From Emmonsiellopsis sp. PD_33 (Eukaryota > Ascomycota > Eurotiomycetes > Onygenales > Ajellomycetaceae): 64,000 bases of DNA. Both the position numbers and the translations under genes were made by a program. Shown piece after piece: positions 1 to 11,367 of this stretch. Where the stretch lies: positions 1 through 64,000 of the forward strand of contig JANTQF010000063.1 of the NCBI GenBank assembly GCA_032988165.1, read 5' to 3'. Every line of letters starts with the position of its first letter. Position 1 is the stretch's first letter. A model generated the notes under the pieces. It was not told where the DNA came from. It worked only from the letters and a program-made list of their open reading frames with translations, and ran no database searches.

Positions 1-15
1 CTTGTATTAATAAGA

Positions 16-118
16 GGTCAGCTGACCATTTGACTGGTGCAGCACTAGGCCTTGATTAACTTGGTCAGCTGACCCTGCCTAGCGCGGTCAGCCAACCAAT
101 TCTCATGGTCAGGTGAAC
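16..118. repeat. Cluster of four 12-bp GGTCA-type palindromes
   Basis: The exact 12-bp palindrome GGTCAGCTGACC occurs at 16-27 and again at 63-74. Two decayed relatives follow, GGTCAGCCAACC at 86-97 and GGTCAGGTGAAC at 107-118. Further isolated GGTCA/TGACC half-sites appear at about 270-285, 690-700 and 752-770. The spacing is irregular, so this is not a simple tandem repeat. It may be the remnant of a mobile element or a run of binding half-sites; nothing in the sequence decides between them. Confidence 0.6.
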
Positions 119-1329
119 TGTACGCTCAAAGCCTTGCGAGGCACACTCCACCAGGAGAACCGGCCTATCAAAAGGAAAGCCAAGGCCGGCTATTGTTTTC
201 TCGAAGGACGCTAGAAGAGTCATTTGCTCTCTCCCCATGGCAGATAAGCGGGTTGCGGCCAGACCAGCGGTCAGCGGTCACCAAAAAACGGCGTGGAAAC
301 CAAAACAAGCTTGGCGGCTCCGGCGTGGGGAAGAGTGGCCTGGCTCCAGATGTCGTCACCAGCAAGCCAGAATCCTTGTCGCTTCTCACGCCAAGAGTCA
401 TCAAAGGGCCAAGCAATCGCCTGATTGAGGAATGCGATTCGTCTGTCTCAGTCCGTTCTTGGCTGATACGAGGAAGTGATGGCTACGGCGAAAAGAAACC
501 GGAACGGGAGTTGTTTACTCTCATATTAGATGATGCTATGAAAACAATATCCAACGAAGGGCTGGGCCTGCGGATCAGCTTCATAATCCCAGCGCTGAGC
601 CCTATCGTTTATTCTGTTCAGAATCGGGACAAAGATAGGCGGGCCAGTCTGGTTAGTGTCCCAAGTTAGACTGGTTGCAGTGGTCGGAAACGGCTGACCT
701 CCTCACACGGGTTAGATGCTGCATGCATTTGGGCCGAAATTGGGCCATAATGACGGTCAGACCGACCACAGGGGAAACTGTTTCGTCTGCGCTTTCCTTA
801 TTGCAGACGATTTGCGCATTTCACACCCACTGACTCATCAAATCAGTGGTCATAAAATTCCTTGGAAATATTGGCGTTTTGGATTTGGCCAGCCGAGTCA
901 TTGGCCTCGTCCCCAATGATACACAGAGAGGTGGATAAGATGGCTCGTTTTACGACGCCTTACTCGTTGTGGGAGCCATGTGTGCCAAGTTGCCAACTCA
1001 CGCAGGTGTCTTCGCACCAAGCCAAAAAAGAAGGCGAGCTGGCGTCATTGTTCGTCCCCACCTCTGCCCTGGCTAGTGGGGATGTCAGGGATTTCCACTC
1101 TCCCAGAATCCTCGACGAATCGACATCATCCCCATGGACGATTTCTCCCACAGGGCAAGCATCCGATCCATTTCTGTCCCGCCTGACGGTGATTGCGAAA
1201 TGATGCCGCAGACTTGGGAGACCTCGTCCAGTCCGGATCCACGCTAAACTTATTAGCTCGAAATGCGGGTGAGAATGTGATTGTGATAGCAGCTGTACGA
1301 TCAGCTGTGGAGGAGCGACGGCTGCAACG
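119..1329. other. Intergenic stretch without a supportable gene
   Basis: Several open frames of 60-158 codons overlap here on both strands. None has a convincing ATG, splice sites or a recognisable domain; the longest, at 193-669, begins with TTG. I see scattered GGTCA half-sites and normal CpG content, so this is not part of the mutated repeat block. It may include the distal promoter of the gene at 1,930 or decayed repeat sequence. Confidence 0.5.
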
Positions 1330-1332
1330 ACG

Positions 1333-1929
1333 ATAACTTAAATACAGCTTCATTCCCCCGCTCATCTTGTTCTTTTCTTTCCCTCTTTCCCCCCCTTCAT
1401 TCACGCCTTCCAATCTTCAGTTATATTCAGCCCGCCTTAATATAATAATTCTCTTTTCTTCGTCCCTAGATCGGGACGAGCATCTCTCACGAGCAATCGA
1501 GTTGACTCGGACGTTTTCTGTTCTTTGCTTGAACACGTTATCGTACCACGCACACACCAGTATCGACGTACTGGTATATCGACGCAGAGCGTCCCAAGTC
1601 TCTCCCTTTGCTCTGTCAAATCAGCAGGTCTAGATCGGGCATTCAAAACAGTCGGAATATCCGTAGCCCTCGCTACCAGCATAATAAACCTTTTCGAAAT
1701 CGGCTCTCCCAATAAACCGGCGTCGAGTCCATCGAGCAAGATAACTGTGAAATTGTTATCCTGCACCCTCCCTGCAACCCGTCACCAAGACCGGCCTTTC
1801 TTGATCGAAACCGTCTTAAACCCGCAATTGAATTGCAGCAAAACCCAATCAATTGGAACGCGTAGATAGTCATTCGAAAGGAGAAATCCATTCGAACGAC
1901 AGCATCACATTCATCATCCCCCGCCGCGA
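1333..1929 (+). promoter_or_regulatory. Putative promoter and pyrimidine-rich leader of the gene at 1,930
   Basis: A TTAAATA-like box near 1,335-1,345 is followed by a dense C/T tract at about 1,360-1,400. That arrangement is typical of fungal transcription starts. If transcription starts there, the leader is about 500 nt and contains short upstream frames, or it is shortened by an intron that I could not place with confidence. The start site is an inference. Confidence 0.35.
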
Positions 1930-2538
1930 ATGTGGAAGAAGAAATCCTCCAAATCCACGGGAGATAGCGAACCAATAACAACGAAACCGCACCCAGCCCG
2001 CGCCTCAACAACCCCAGCACCCACCCCGCATTCCAAAATGTCGACCTCCTCCACCAACTCTACCTCGGCAGGTGTATCCCGCCGCTTCTTCCGACACCGC
2101 TCCAAATCCCCCGCTCCAATCGACACCTCCTCCGCCAACCCAGCCAGTACTACCGATGACAGCGATACGACAGGGATCTCCTCCCTCCCACCCCTCTCCT
2201 TCCTACATGCGGGCCAACGCACAAACTCTCCACCACCACTCGCCAGCCCCACCTCGCCCACGCCGACAAAGACACCAACGAGTCCAGCTATACGCAAGCG
2301 CCATTCCCAACCGCCACCGAACCCGAGACGGAAGAGTAGCACGGACTACAAAAGATTGTCGGGTACGGTGAATCACTGTGGACGCCATGCGAATGATTGG
2401 TTGTTTGGTGGGTTTAGTGTCCGGGAGAGCGTGGGGAGGCTGTGGAGGGATGAGGAATCGGAGGATGAGAGGGAGGAACAGGGGGAGGTAGATGAGCGGA
2501 GCGATGTTAAGGGGAAGGGGAAGGAGAGGGAGGTCTAA
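1930..2538 (+). CDS. Ser/Thr/Pro-rich protein of unknown function, 202 aa
   Basis: An intact frame begins at an ATG after a pyrimidine-rich leader and ends at TAA. The first ~140 residues are low complexity, rich in Ser, Thr and Pro, with basic patches such as RRFFRHRSKSP and several SP/TP sites; this looks like a disordered region open to phosphorylation. A short ordered-looking block follows at about residues 141-170, with the motifs VNHCGRHANDWLFGG and RESVGRLW. The C-terminus is acidic and Lys/Glu-rich. I believe the NDWLFGG block recurs in uncharacterised fungal proteins, but I cannot name a function. There is no signal peptide or membrane segment. The mixture of a conserved-looking block and biased codon use makes a real gene likely. 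Confidence 0.7.
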   Translation: MWKKKSSKSTGDSEPITTKPHPARASTTPAPTPHSKMSTSSTNSTSAGVSRRFFRHRSKSPAPIDTSSANPASTTDDSDTTGISSLPPLSFLHAGQRTNSPPPLASPTSPTPTKTPTSPAIRKRHSQPPPNPRRKSSTDYKRLSGTVNHCGRHANDWLFGGFSVRESVGRLWRDEESEDEREEQGEVDERSDVKGKGKEREV

Positions 2539-3543
2539 TGATTGTTGTGTATCTGATGGGCTTATGAATTATGATTGACTGATATGTTATGATTTTTCCT
2601 TCCTCTTCTTGGAGGATTTCTCAATGGTGTTTTTTTTCTTACTTGGCTGTTTTCGGTTTATTATTTTGTCTTTCTCGTTAATTCAGCTGGGACCTGTTTC
2701 TTGATGAATGATGACATGAGAATGAATGGTCCCAAAGAGGAGGAGATGAGTCGAGTGTTTGTTCCGTATGAACGAAACAAAAACCACCATCTCATTATTT
2801 TCCGCGGGATCATTTCTCCAATAACTAATCTGCCATATTTCCTCCCTTCCAGCCTGCTTACCAACCCACCTATCTATCTATGTATCCATCTCACCTACTT
2901 TCCGCATACATACACCCCTAACAAGCCCACGCATTTCCAATAAATAAACCCCCCTATCCGTTATATACTGTATTTATCTCATCTTGTCCGTCCGTCCTAC
3001 TGAATCCTAACGCGTTAAATCCCCTCCCTCTTTTCGTTTACACCCAATAGTTATGTATCCGCATTCAATATGTCCAGATGCAAATGGGACACGCACTTTT
3101 TCAAGCTTCGATGGGCTGTATTCGGAGTCATGTATAGCAGGGGAAGTAATGTGGGATGGTTAGTATTACGATGGTATCTATCTCTGCTGAATATAGCATG
3201 CTAGACTGCCTATAATCGCGCCGTAATTGAACAAAGTTTGAAAATTAAAAAGAGGGATGATTATTTCAGAACAGAGAGTGTGTGATTACTAGTACCTATT
3301 CATTATGGACATAGGTTAAAAAAAGAGATAATGAGATACGAAGGGAAGAATAGTCCCAATCCCCCTCCAGTCAATAGGTATGTAGATGCTTTGGAAAGAA
3401 ACAACACGAAAACAATAACAGAAACCCTCTGAAATAAAGAATGCAGGAAGCAAGCGAAGCAGGATTAAAATAACAGTTTCTGCAACTGATGAAAAACAAA
3501 AGACTAAAAACCACACAAAGCCTTGGTATCAAACTCCTCACCC
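2539..3543. other. Intergenic, 3' regions of two convergent genes
   Basis: This stretch lies between the stop of the Ser/Pro-rich gene and the stop of the annexin gene on the opposite strand. It holds T-rich and AT-rich segments suited to 3' UTRs and polyadenylation signals (for example AATAAATAAA near 2,939-2,948). I see no supportable gene, RNA or repeat. Confidence 0.5.
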
Positions 3544-5073
3544 TCACTCCAGAATCTCCACCAATATCCGCTTGTAACTCCTGCTCGTCTCACCCTCGAC
3601 CCTCTTCGTAAGCTCCTTTCCATATCTATTCTTAAACGCAGCCTTAGCCAACTGCATCCGCTGATGATCCCAGTGGATCCTCACAACGCGCTCCGCAAGC
3701 AGTTCATCCTTTGTGCCCGCGCCCGCCATGCAGTACTCCAAGTCTTCTGCATCGCGAAGGGGCCGATCTACAACCTTTGCAAGAATAACCAGCAGGGCAT
3801 CCCTCAAGTCGCTAGGGACTGACTTGAAGTCTGCAATTTGCGTTTTCAGCGGTTTGGTGCTGTAAATCTCGTTGAAGCGCTTGGAAATTGCGAGAAGTTG
3901 GCTGTATGATCTGTAGGCAAAGATCTGAAGCACTGGTCCGTCGGTCTTAGACTTCATTGCCTCGTAGAGAGCTAGGGCGTCCTCGTTTATCTTCGTCGGG
4001 TCAATGGGTGACGATTCTTCCGCCCGTTTTGCGGCTATAATCATGGAGAAAAATGATTTCGTGGACCCGGACATTTCGTCTCGTACATCTCTTTCGAGGG
4101 AAACTTTATGTTTGGCTTCGTAGGCCGTTTTGATAGCGTTCATATCAGCATTTGACCGATGAAGAAGAACGTCGTTGAGGAGCATTTCATTGGTGCCTAG
4201 GCCCTTCATAGCCCGTTTAAGAGTATCAACATCTTGCCTGAGAGGCCCCTTAGCCACCATGGACGCAACTCGCGTAAAATCTTCGGAAAATGTACCGGAA
4301 AAGCGTGTCTCGATGTCGGTTACCAGATCCTTCCTGCCGTAGTATGATTTCTTATAACTCTCCTTCAGCGACTCTATTTTGAGTGGATCAGCTTTGGCAA
4401 GAACGTCAATGACAGGATCTTTTCTGTCCTTGTCAATAGCCTTTTTGAGCTTTTCGGCATCCATAGAAACATCAACCATGGCCATCTGGCCGGGAACATA
4501 ACCGGGAGAAGGCGCTCCTGTCATTCCTGGCGCACCATGCATTTGTTGGGGAGGCGGTGCTCCGTAACCCTGCATGGGAGGTGGAGCATTATATCCTCCC
4601 GGAGGTGGTTGCTGAGGGTAGAGATACCCGGGCTGTTGCGGATATTGATATTGCCCTTGCTGCGGGTACTGCTGATTGTACTGTGGATATTGTTGGGGAG
4701 GAAATTGGCCTTGTTGCGGTGAGGGGTACCCTCCGGGAGGAGGCGGGCCCTGTTGAGGGTATTGACCCTGCGGCGGATATTGACCTGGTGGGGGGTATTG
4801 GCCTTGTTGAGGATATGGGGCCTGAGGGGGTGGATATTGCCCGTACTGCGGGTACTGGCCTTGCGGGGGAGGGGCTCCATAGACTGGAGAGCCTTGAGGC
4901 GGAGGAGCTCCATACGGCTGTTGATGTGGAGGGGGAAACTGGCCTGGGGGAACAGGTGAAGCCGGGGGTTGGGGGGCTGGGATAGAGGTCAGCACGCAGC
5001 CCTTGAGAGGGTTAACCAGCGGGCGTAGCTAAAACAACATACCGGAAGCGGGCGGATGTCCCGGGGAAGACAT
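3544..5073 (-). CDS. Annexin with Pro/Gln/Tyr-rich N-terminus (two exons)
   Basis: The coding sequence is complement(join(3544..4976,5043..5073)), giving 487 aa. Exon 1 is short and starts MSSPGHPPAS. The 66-bp intron has a GTATGT donor and a GCTGAC branch before CCCAG. Residues ~1-160 are Pro/Gln/Tyr/Gly repeats of the QYPPQGQYPQ type, as in synexin-like annexins. Four annexin repeats follow. The best preserved signature is MKGLGTNE (repeat 2), the type II calcium-site GxGT motif; repeat 4 has AGAGTKDE. Annexins bind acidic phospholipids in a calcium-dependent way at membranes. Length and layout fit the filamentous-fungus annexin C/annexin XIV group. Its transcription start lies close to the small gene at 5,174-5,585 on the same strand. 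Confidence 0.92.
4977..5042 (-). other. Intron 1 of the annexin gene
   Basis: On the minus strand the intron runs from the GTATGT donor after the codon split in ...CCC GCT TCC G to CCCAG before CCCCCCAACC, 66 bp. A CTGAC branch-like site lies 8-12 nt before the acceptor. Splicing joins G to CC to make an Ala codon and keeps the Pro-rich frame open. Confidence 0.8.
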
Positions 5074-5173
5074 TTTCAAAACCCGTGGAGCGGTTATAAG
5101 ATGTTAGAGTATAGCGGTGCCGCGGTCTGCGAGTTCTCAGTAGGTCAAACCCCTTCTTACAGTGTGAAGGGGA

Positions 5174-5585
5174 TTAATCCAAAGTGCGGTATAGCAACAG
5201 AAGAAGATCTGAAGAAGGAGTGAGAGGCTCCAGAGAAAAGTTGGGTGGGCGCAGGTTTGCTTTTGTAGCGCAGACTGGCTTCTCCCACGGTTGCTTCCGT
5301 CCCACCAACTTGGGATCTGACATCACCAACTCCACCACACCCTGGCGAATGTCCACGGTTTGTTGCGGCGGTGCAAAATAGTACACATGGCGGCATCCTT
5401 GAGCCTGTCAAAACATAATTAAATCAGTTGCTCAAGTCTCGCGCCGGGAAGCCACTGAGAAACTAGGCTCATACCAGCCTTTGGACCTTATTAACACGGT
5501 CGTCGTCTCGCAGATTTCCCCACCCCGCGATGCATTTTTCCCCCGGATGGAGGAGCCAAGGCAAATTCCAGTTGTGGCGGTGCAT
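5174..5585 (-). CDS. Possible small two-exon protein, 113 aa, unknown function
   Basis: The model is complement(join(5174..5404,5475..5585)). Exon 1 is 111 nt from an ATG (MHRHNWNLPW...) to a GTATGA donor. A 70-bp intron ends in TTTTGACAG. Exon 2 continues in phase (AQGCRHVYYFAPPQQTVDIR...) to TAA. Splice sites and phase agree, which is the main support. I recognise no domain. The frame ends only ~100 bp upstream of the annexin start, so part of it could instead be annexin 5' leader. There is no signal peptide or membrane segment. This is a tentative call resting on the intron alone. Confidence 0.35.
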
Positions 5586-6288
5586 GGCGTTCCAGGCTTT
5601 GCTCTTTGTTCTAATTTCTTGGCCTCTTGATCCCGGATGCTCGCGCCCTTTTATTGGACACACCGGGTGCAAGGCGGACAGATTCATTTATTCTGGAGAA
5701 TGCAGATATATGGGTTCTGCTTCAGAATGACGGATGATACCCAGGCGCGTGTTTCTCCAAAATGATGGCCATGAATTGTGCCTTGTCAATGGGACGACGT
5801 CCTCGCTTTCTTCCTAACTTCCTCCTTTATCCGCCCAAACGTGTCTGAAACCGGCCACTGACGGACGAAAACAACCTGGCTCGCAATATGATAAAGAGAT
5901 TCCTTTTAACAAAGACCTTGAGATGACGTGAGGTTTCTGATGCCACGCGGCTGGATTACTCAGCATGACGTCGAACCTTGGTTCGATGCCGCAGGTCTAT
6001 TTAAGCTTAACCTTCGTGCAGGACAACGACGGGATATAGAATTCCATTAATGGGGGGCAACAAGGTGATAAATATAGTAATAAAACGGTGCCTGAGGTAA
6101 ATGAACTATTAAACTGTCGTCTAAATATAGCAAACCCACGCACGCTGGCCCATATCAAAGCAACGCTCAGGATATCAGAACAAAGCGTTAAACCCCCCGT
6201 CCGTCAATAAATATGTCCCTCTCAGACACTAAATATCCACAAGCGTTCCTAAAACAAACCAATCATCCCATCTCTTCCATCCATCCAT
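5586..6288. other. Intergenic region upstream of the small gene and downstream of the isomerase-like gene
   Basis: I see no supportable coding region. The stretch contains ordinary single-copy-looking sequence with normal CpG content, TATA-like segments near 6,000 and 6,070-6,090, and the likely 3' UTR of the gene that ends at 6,289. Confidence 0.45.
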
Positions 6289-7074
6289 TTATCTTAACAT
6301 CTTCCTCGGCTTCTGCCACCTAGCTGCATCAACAAAGGCTCCCTTGACCTCCACCCACGCCTGCTTCAACACCCAGATAGGGATGAACACCCACAGCGTA
6401 TTAAAGAACACAAGATACAACCACAGATAAATCGGCTCATTCGTATCCAGCGACGAATTCCCAGACAACCACTCCGGCGCGAACGTCATGAAGCCGCCAT
6501 ACAACTCCGCAACCGCAAGACCAATCGCGACAAACCACATCTTAAACCGATAATCAGCTGCCTTGACAGCAGCAAAACCCGACGCGTCCGCCGATGATGA
6601 CGAGGACGAGGACGAGGATTTGTAGACCAAATAGCAAATATATGCTGCTGCAGGCCCCCCAAGCAACACAGTCAACAGCTCCAGCGCAATAACGCACAGA
6701 TCCGTGCCTAGCCAGCGACTATCCGCTTTGCCGTATTCCTGCCACAGACGCGCTGTGGGGCCGACGCCGTACGCGGGGCCATACAGGCGGTCCGGCCGGT
6801 TGAGGAAGTGCGGGCCACTGATGTGCTTCGCCGTCGTGCTGCTGATGGTGGTGTAGGAGAAGAAGCAGTTGTAGAGGAAGGAGCCTTCGATTATGAAATG
6901 CGTGAGCGCGTCGTAGGCGTGCCAGAAGAAGAGAAATCGGTCACGGCATTTTCCGGATGGGATCAGGGTGAGGCTGAGGATGGTGGCTAGGGGGAGGAGG
7001 GAGAGCGCTGCGGCGAGGGAGAGCGTGGTGGGGAGGTCGAGGGTGAAGGGGATTGAGGCGGACATCGTGGACAT
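6289..7074 (-). CDS. Emopamil-binding/EXPERA-domain protein, sterol delta8-delta7 isomerase-like
   Basis: The frame from ATG at 7,074 (MSTMSAS...) to the stop at 6,289 codes for 261 aa; upstream in-frame codons look like leader. Several hydrophobic segments can be seen: one near the start (about residues 10-40), one around HAYDALTHFIIEGSF, one around LCVIALELLTVLLGG and two near the C-terminus. The segments HAYDALTHFIIEG and LWQEYGKADSRW match the emopamil-binding protein (EBP) family, which holds a catalytic His/Glu pair in the first motif and an acidic EYxxxDSR motif in the second. EBP moves the sterol delta8 double bond to delta7 in the ER membrane. Fungi normally use unrelated Erg2 for that step, so the true substrate of this EXPERA protein is uncertain. 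A nine-Ser run lies in a loop at about residue 155. Confidence 0.82.
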   Translation of the reverse strand: MSTMSASIPFTLDLPTTLSLAAALSLLPLATILSLTLIPSGKCRDRFLFFWHAYDALTHFIIEGSFLYNCFFSYTTISSTTAKHISGPHFLNRPDRLYGPAYGVGPTARLWQEYGKADSRWLGTDLCVIALELLTVLLGGPAAAYICYLVYKSSSSSSSSSADASGFAAVKAADYRFKMWFVAIGLAVAELYGGFMTFAPEWLSGNSSLDTNEPIYLWLYLVFFNTLWVFIPIWVLKQAWVEVKGAFVDAARWQKPRKMLR

Positions 7075-8452
7075 CGTGGGTGGGTGTCCTGTGTTGTCCT
7101 GCGTGCGAGTCGTGCGTGTTGCGGTGTGGGTTGATTGTAGCAGTTTGCGATGACTTGAAAAGGGGCGAGTTGGTTGGCAGGAAGGATGGGAGCGATTGGG
7201 ACGCGTTCGTTGGGTTTGCCCACGGCTAACTTTCGAAAAGAGTGAATATATAAATCCCGTTTGCTTGATGGGACAGCCTGATGCCTGAGCTGGGAATTGT
7301 TCGCGTCGTTGCGGCTGTTGAGGACGATTTAAGCTCAAATAAAGTTTACTGGTGATCTGAGTCACGTGATATTGAGTCGCTCCCAAACAGTCCCAAACAT
7401 GCGGTTCTCCTTAAATCCGGTCCCTTGGAAGTCTAAAAGTAAGGCTTCTTAAGCTGGGTCAGGCACAGGATTGTATTCAATGTAGTCTTAAAGCCCTGGA
7501 AGTGGTAATAGTCCCATAGATTTTTGAGATGTTGCCAATTTCACCGGACAAAAATGATGTTCGATTAAAAATATATAAATGGATGTAATTCAGACGCTGG
7601 CCTGATGAAGCCGAAAACCATTTCAGCAAGGCTCAAGACGACAACACTACCCCAGACTTGCGGGGTGCTCCGTTAGGGTACACGTCGTTGGTCATATGTT
7701 TGGGAGAATGTGAAATATGTACCGTATACGCTAAACGGAGAAATTATCGAGTTAGAAAAAACCCCAACAAAGGCCAAGTATTGAGCTGAAAGCTGATGAT
7801 GGTGTATTCGATTTCATGCCGTCCAGTTATCAGCTGCTATCTTAAAATTTGTAATTGTCGTTCGTTGTATCAGGAGCTTGAGAATAGTGGCAAAACCTAT
7901 GCCGTAATCGTCCTTCCACTGACCGCAATGAAAATAGGATGGTGTAGGGATTCAGCGTCTACGTATAGCGGACGCTGACAGTTTAGAACGCAGACCACAC
8001 ACGGAGTACTTTGAAAGTTCTCTGGTTTAGGTAATGATACCTGAGGGAGGATGGAAAATGTGACCGGGCAATATATCCCGTTGCATCGACACAAAGGGAG
8101 ATCCATCAGACCTTGAAAGCGGAAATAAAAGACGGCAGGCTCGAGGTCGCTCCGATGATATCTATAACTACCAACTAGCACCACAGAGTTAGCATGTTAA
8201 CCTTGTATATCAAAGAAGAGGGCTCTCGTTTCCACTCACCTCACAAGGCGCTGAAAAGAAGTCGAATAGAACTTTGATGTCCGTGATATGAAATATCCGC
8301 CAAAGCAAGCACGGAACACGGTATCGTCTAGTCTTCCAACCTTAGAATAACGAACGACCACACGTAAAATGACCAAATAACGGATTCCCATCCAATTTCA
8401 AATCCATGTTATCAGGCCACCCCTCCGTGTGCGGGGAATACCGACATTCTAT
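7075..8452. other. Intergenic, 1.4 kb, no supportable gene
   Basis: This lies between the start of the isomerase-like gene and the stop of the RING/SH3 gene, both on the minus strand. A CT-rich tract on the minus strand near 7,100-7,230 probably is the leader of the isomerase-like gene. Frames at 7,796-7,978 (+) and 7,897-8,184 (-) overlap each other and show no domain or splice logic. The rest looks like ordinary intergenic sequence. Confidence 0.45.
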
Positions 8453-11367
8453 TTATTCCATCTCTTCCGCTTCCATACGCATTACATAGCTGCCGGGGAA
8501 GAGTCCCTTTTGCCCCGCATAGCACCCCCACATCCAATCGTCATTAATATTCTCCGCCTCCGTAATCTCGGCCCCGCGAGGAAAGAGAATCTCGTCCATC
8601 ACATCGGGGTCAGGGTAATAAGACCATAAAGCTAACAAACGCAACCCTATGCCACCTGAAGGCGGAAAATGGGAAGAAAATGGTAATTTGCCAGTATGAT
8701 CTGTGGGTGTCGTGGGAGAGGAGATTGAGGACCACGCAGTTCGGGAGCGGGGTGTTCGTCGACGATGAGCCGTGCTGGAGCCCGTATCATCTTTCCAGAT
8801 CCAGTCCCCTGAATCTTGACGGATGGGTATGGGTGCCGATGGTGTGGATTCCGAGTTCATCGATGTGTCTGTGGATGATGCTGCGGCAATTGCCTGGTTT
8901 GTCGCAAAGTCATCCTTCAATGCGTGGCCACCGACGAGATCCTTGACCACTACACGCCTTTGTCCATCTATGTGGTCCTCGAATCCGACGATAGTCATTC
9001 TATGGCCTTGTAAGCACCGCCTCCACCCATTTCGCCCGTTATCTTTGCTGATTTTTCCATTGGCGCCGAGCTTTAAGTAGCAGTTTGTGCATAGGTCGTA
9101 ATCCCCATCGTTGCAAGTCGGGCAATGGAAGCGAGTGGTCGAGGGAGGGATTGGGTAGGTACAATTATTGCACTTCGTTGAGAAGGTGAGAGGTCTATAA
9201 TTTCCGGGGCCAATAGTGATTGGAGATCCAAATACGTGGGTGGATGTCAGATTCGGTGAGTGTTGGGCGGTTGAGTGCCCAAAGGACCGAGATTGTGCAG
9301 TATCGTTCTCCTTGACACGGGCGATAGGCAAAAGGGCATGCGTACAGCACTTCCCTTGGTTGACACAGCCGTTGCAAAAGCCCCATTCACCTTGGTTGCA
9401 TATGCTGCATGTCCAAAAGCAGTCGTCCGCGAAGGAATGACACAAGTCACAAAACATTCCACTCTGGAGTCTTTTCGTGGGATCGTCATTAGTCCGTCTT
9501 CTAGGTGTACTGGATTGGCTTTGTGATAGGGGGCGTAAATATTTTCGTGATTGAAGTACATGAGGCGGTTCCCGGACTACTGAAGATCCCAGGGGGTATT
9601 TTTTGTCAAAGCGAGCTTTCGCGGTTTCGCCAAAGCCAAACCAGTGCTGACAGCCGCGACCCATGCGGTAGCAGAGCAAACAAAGATTATAATTCCCATC
9701 GTTACATTTATTACAAGTCCTATGGATTTCGTATTGGATTTCTCGTTTATCGCAGCGGTCGCAGGATATTGACGGTTCGGGGAAAATATTTTCGTTCGAT
9801 TGGGTGGACACCTCTTCCCGAGAAGAGGATGGTCTGGAAGATGGAACCCTTGGAGGTTCACGTCGATCCGTAGAAGACACACCCTCGCTCGATGGGGCAG
9901 TCGAAGGTGATTGTGGACTAGGGTTCGATTGAGTTAAAAATCGGGATTGAGGGGGTGATGCAGTAACGGGTGATGTAGTATTTGGCGTATCTAATATTTG
10001 ACGGCGTTCGGTGGTTCTTACACCCGCCTGGCGAACCCTTCGTTCAGACTCTCCACTTCGCCTAGCCGATGAAAGCGAAGAGGTTGCCCGGTGTCTAAAG
10101 GAAGTTGAAGGGGGGTTGCCCGTTCCAAAACGTCGAGAATCAGTTAAGTCGCTAGAGGATCTAGCAGCTGGTTGTAAGAGTGCTTCAGACGAGGACGAGG
10201 CTGTTCGTGGAGATGGAGATGTTGTTCTTCGCCTGATTCCCTGGTCCGAAGAACTTCGTTGTTGGTGACTTGAGGGGCTTGTTCTTGACGAGGGTTCGAG
10301 TAAATGAGATCGGGACGCGGGAGGGCGCCTTGCGACTTCAGTAGTCCGGTCATTGGTACTATTCGACCGAGATTGCCGGCTCCTTGAGGGATGAGATTCA
10401 TCATGTCCCGCGCTATGTGTCCGCAGCTGAGATGTGGATTGACGCAAGTGTCTCCTTCTGTACGCATCCGCGATTCGTTCACTGAGCTCATCCTCCTGGG
10501 CTGGGTCGAGGGTTCGCAGATCTATTCCGTCCAGGAGCCCTTCGTCTACAATTTGTCTTAGAATCTCCTCTTCAATGGCGGAGTCCCCATCAGAACCACT
10601 TAGAAGTGATCGTAAGCTTGATTGGTGTTCAATCTGTCTCGTCCGGGAGGCTAGATCCAATGACTCTGGCTGCTGGCTGGCGGCTCGCCTCGCATTTCTT
10701 CGGCGCCTTTGTGCTTCCTCCTGTCGGTCCCTTTCCCGAGTTACTGGTACCCGCTCGCGAGTATTGCGAGTACGTGAAGTCCGAGGGCTGGCGCGATTAT
10801 GCCTCTGTTCCACATCTCTGAGGCTCATTTCTCTCACTTCGGCTATCAGCCTGCGATCTCCCTCGTCTCCATCAGACCCAGAGGAGCGGGAATTTCCGCG
10901 CCGGACAGGTAATATTATATCCCCGGGTTTGTACTTTTGTTCTATTTCCCTCTTCTCTTCGTCCTTCCTGGCCCTATGGGGGTTTGATTGTAAGAATAGG
11001 TCGAGTAATGTAGTGACTTTCGCATCATGTCTCGTCTCACGGATGCTAGCTCGACAGGAGGGGCAGGTAAACTTCGGGTCTCTGCTTGAGTCGGGTGGAT
11101 TTGACGCCTGCCAGGAGAACCATTCTTTAAGACACGAACCGCAAAAGGTATGGAGGCAGTCGAGGAGGGTCAGTGGTTGATATAGAATATCTGTACAGAT
11201 CTGTATGATGTCAGAGCCAAGTGCAGGTACAGCTCGCGGGCAACTTGTGGCATGGGACTAGAATACAAGGCCAGAGATAGTGTCTTGGGCGTACAACTAC
11301 TTACTGAACAGGTCAACTCAGTCTCCAAGTCCACAAGCCCAGCGCCTGTTGATTTTGCGTCTGGCAT
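8453..11367 (-). CDS. RING finger, triple ZZ-like zinc finger and SH3 protein, 936 aa (two exons)
   Basis: The coding sequence is complement(join(8453..11200,11305..11367)). Exon 1 gives MPDAKSTGAG...ELTCS; the 104-bp intron (GTAAGT...CATACAG) splits the RING between the first Cys and ICTD. Domains in order: a C3HC4 RING at ~19-75 (CSICTDILYQP, DCLHTFCGSCLKEW, FTCPSCR), a long disordered Ser/Arg-rich region (~150-480), three Cys-rich ZZ-like fingers at ~490-730 (CDRCDKREIQYE, CDLCHSFADDCF, CNNCTYPIPPST), and a C-terminal SH3 (LLALWSYYPDPDVMDE, DDWMWGCYAGQKGLFPGSYV). The RING implies E3 ubiquitin ligase activity and the SH3 binding to Pro-rich partners. Filamentous ascomycetes carry RING/ZZ/SH3 proteins of this kind, but the substrate is not known to me. 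The splice junction completing the RING makes the model strong. Confidence 0.88.

Noticed and set aside
193..669. 158-codon plus-strand frame
   Set aside because: It starts with TTG, has no domain or splice signals, and overlaps frames of similar length on both strands.
4521..4985. Several long frames on both strands inside the annexin N-terminus
   Set aside because: They are shadows produced by the repetitive Pro/Gln/Tyr codons of the annexin gene.
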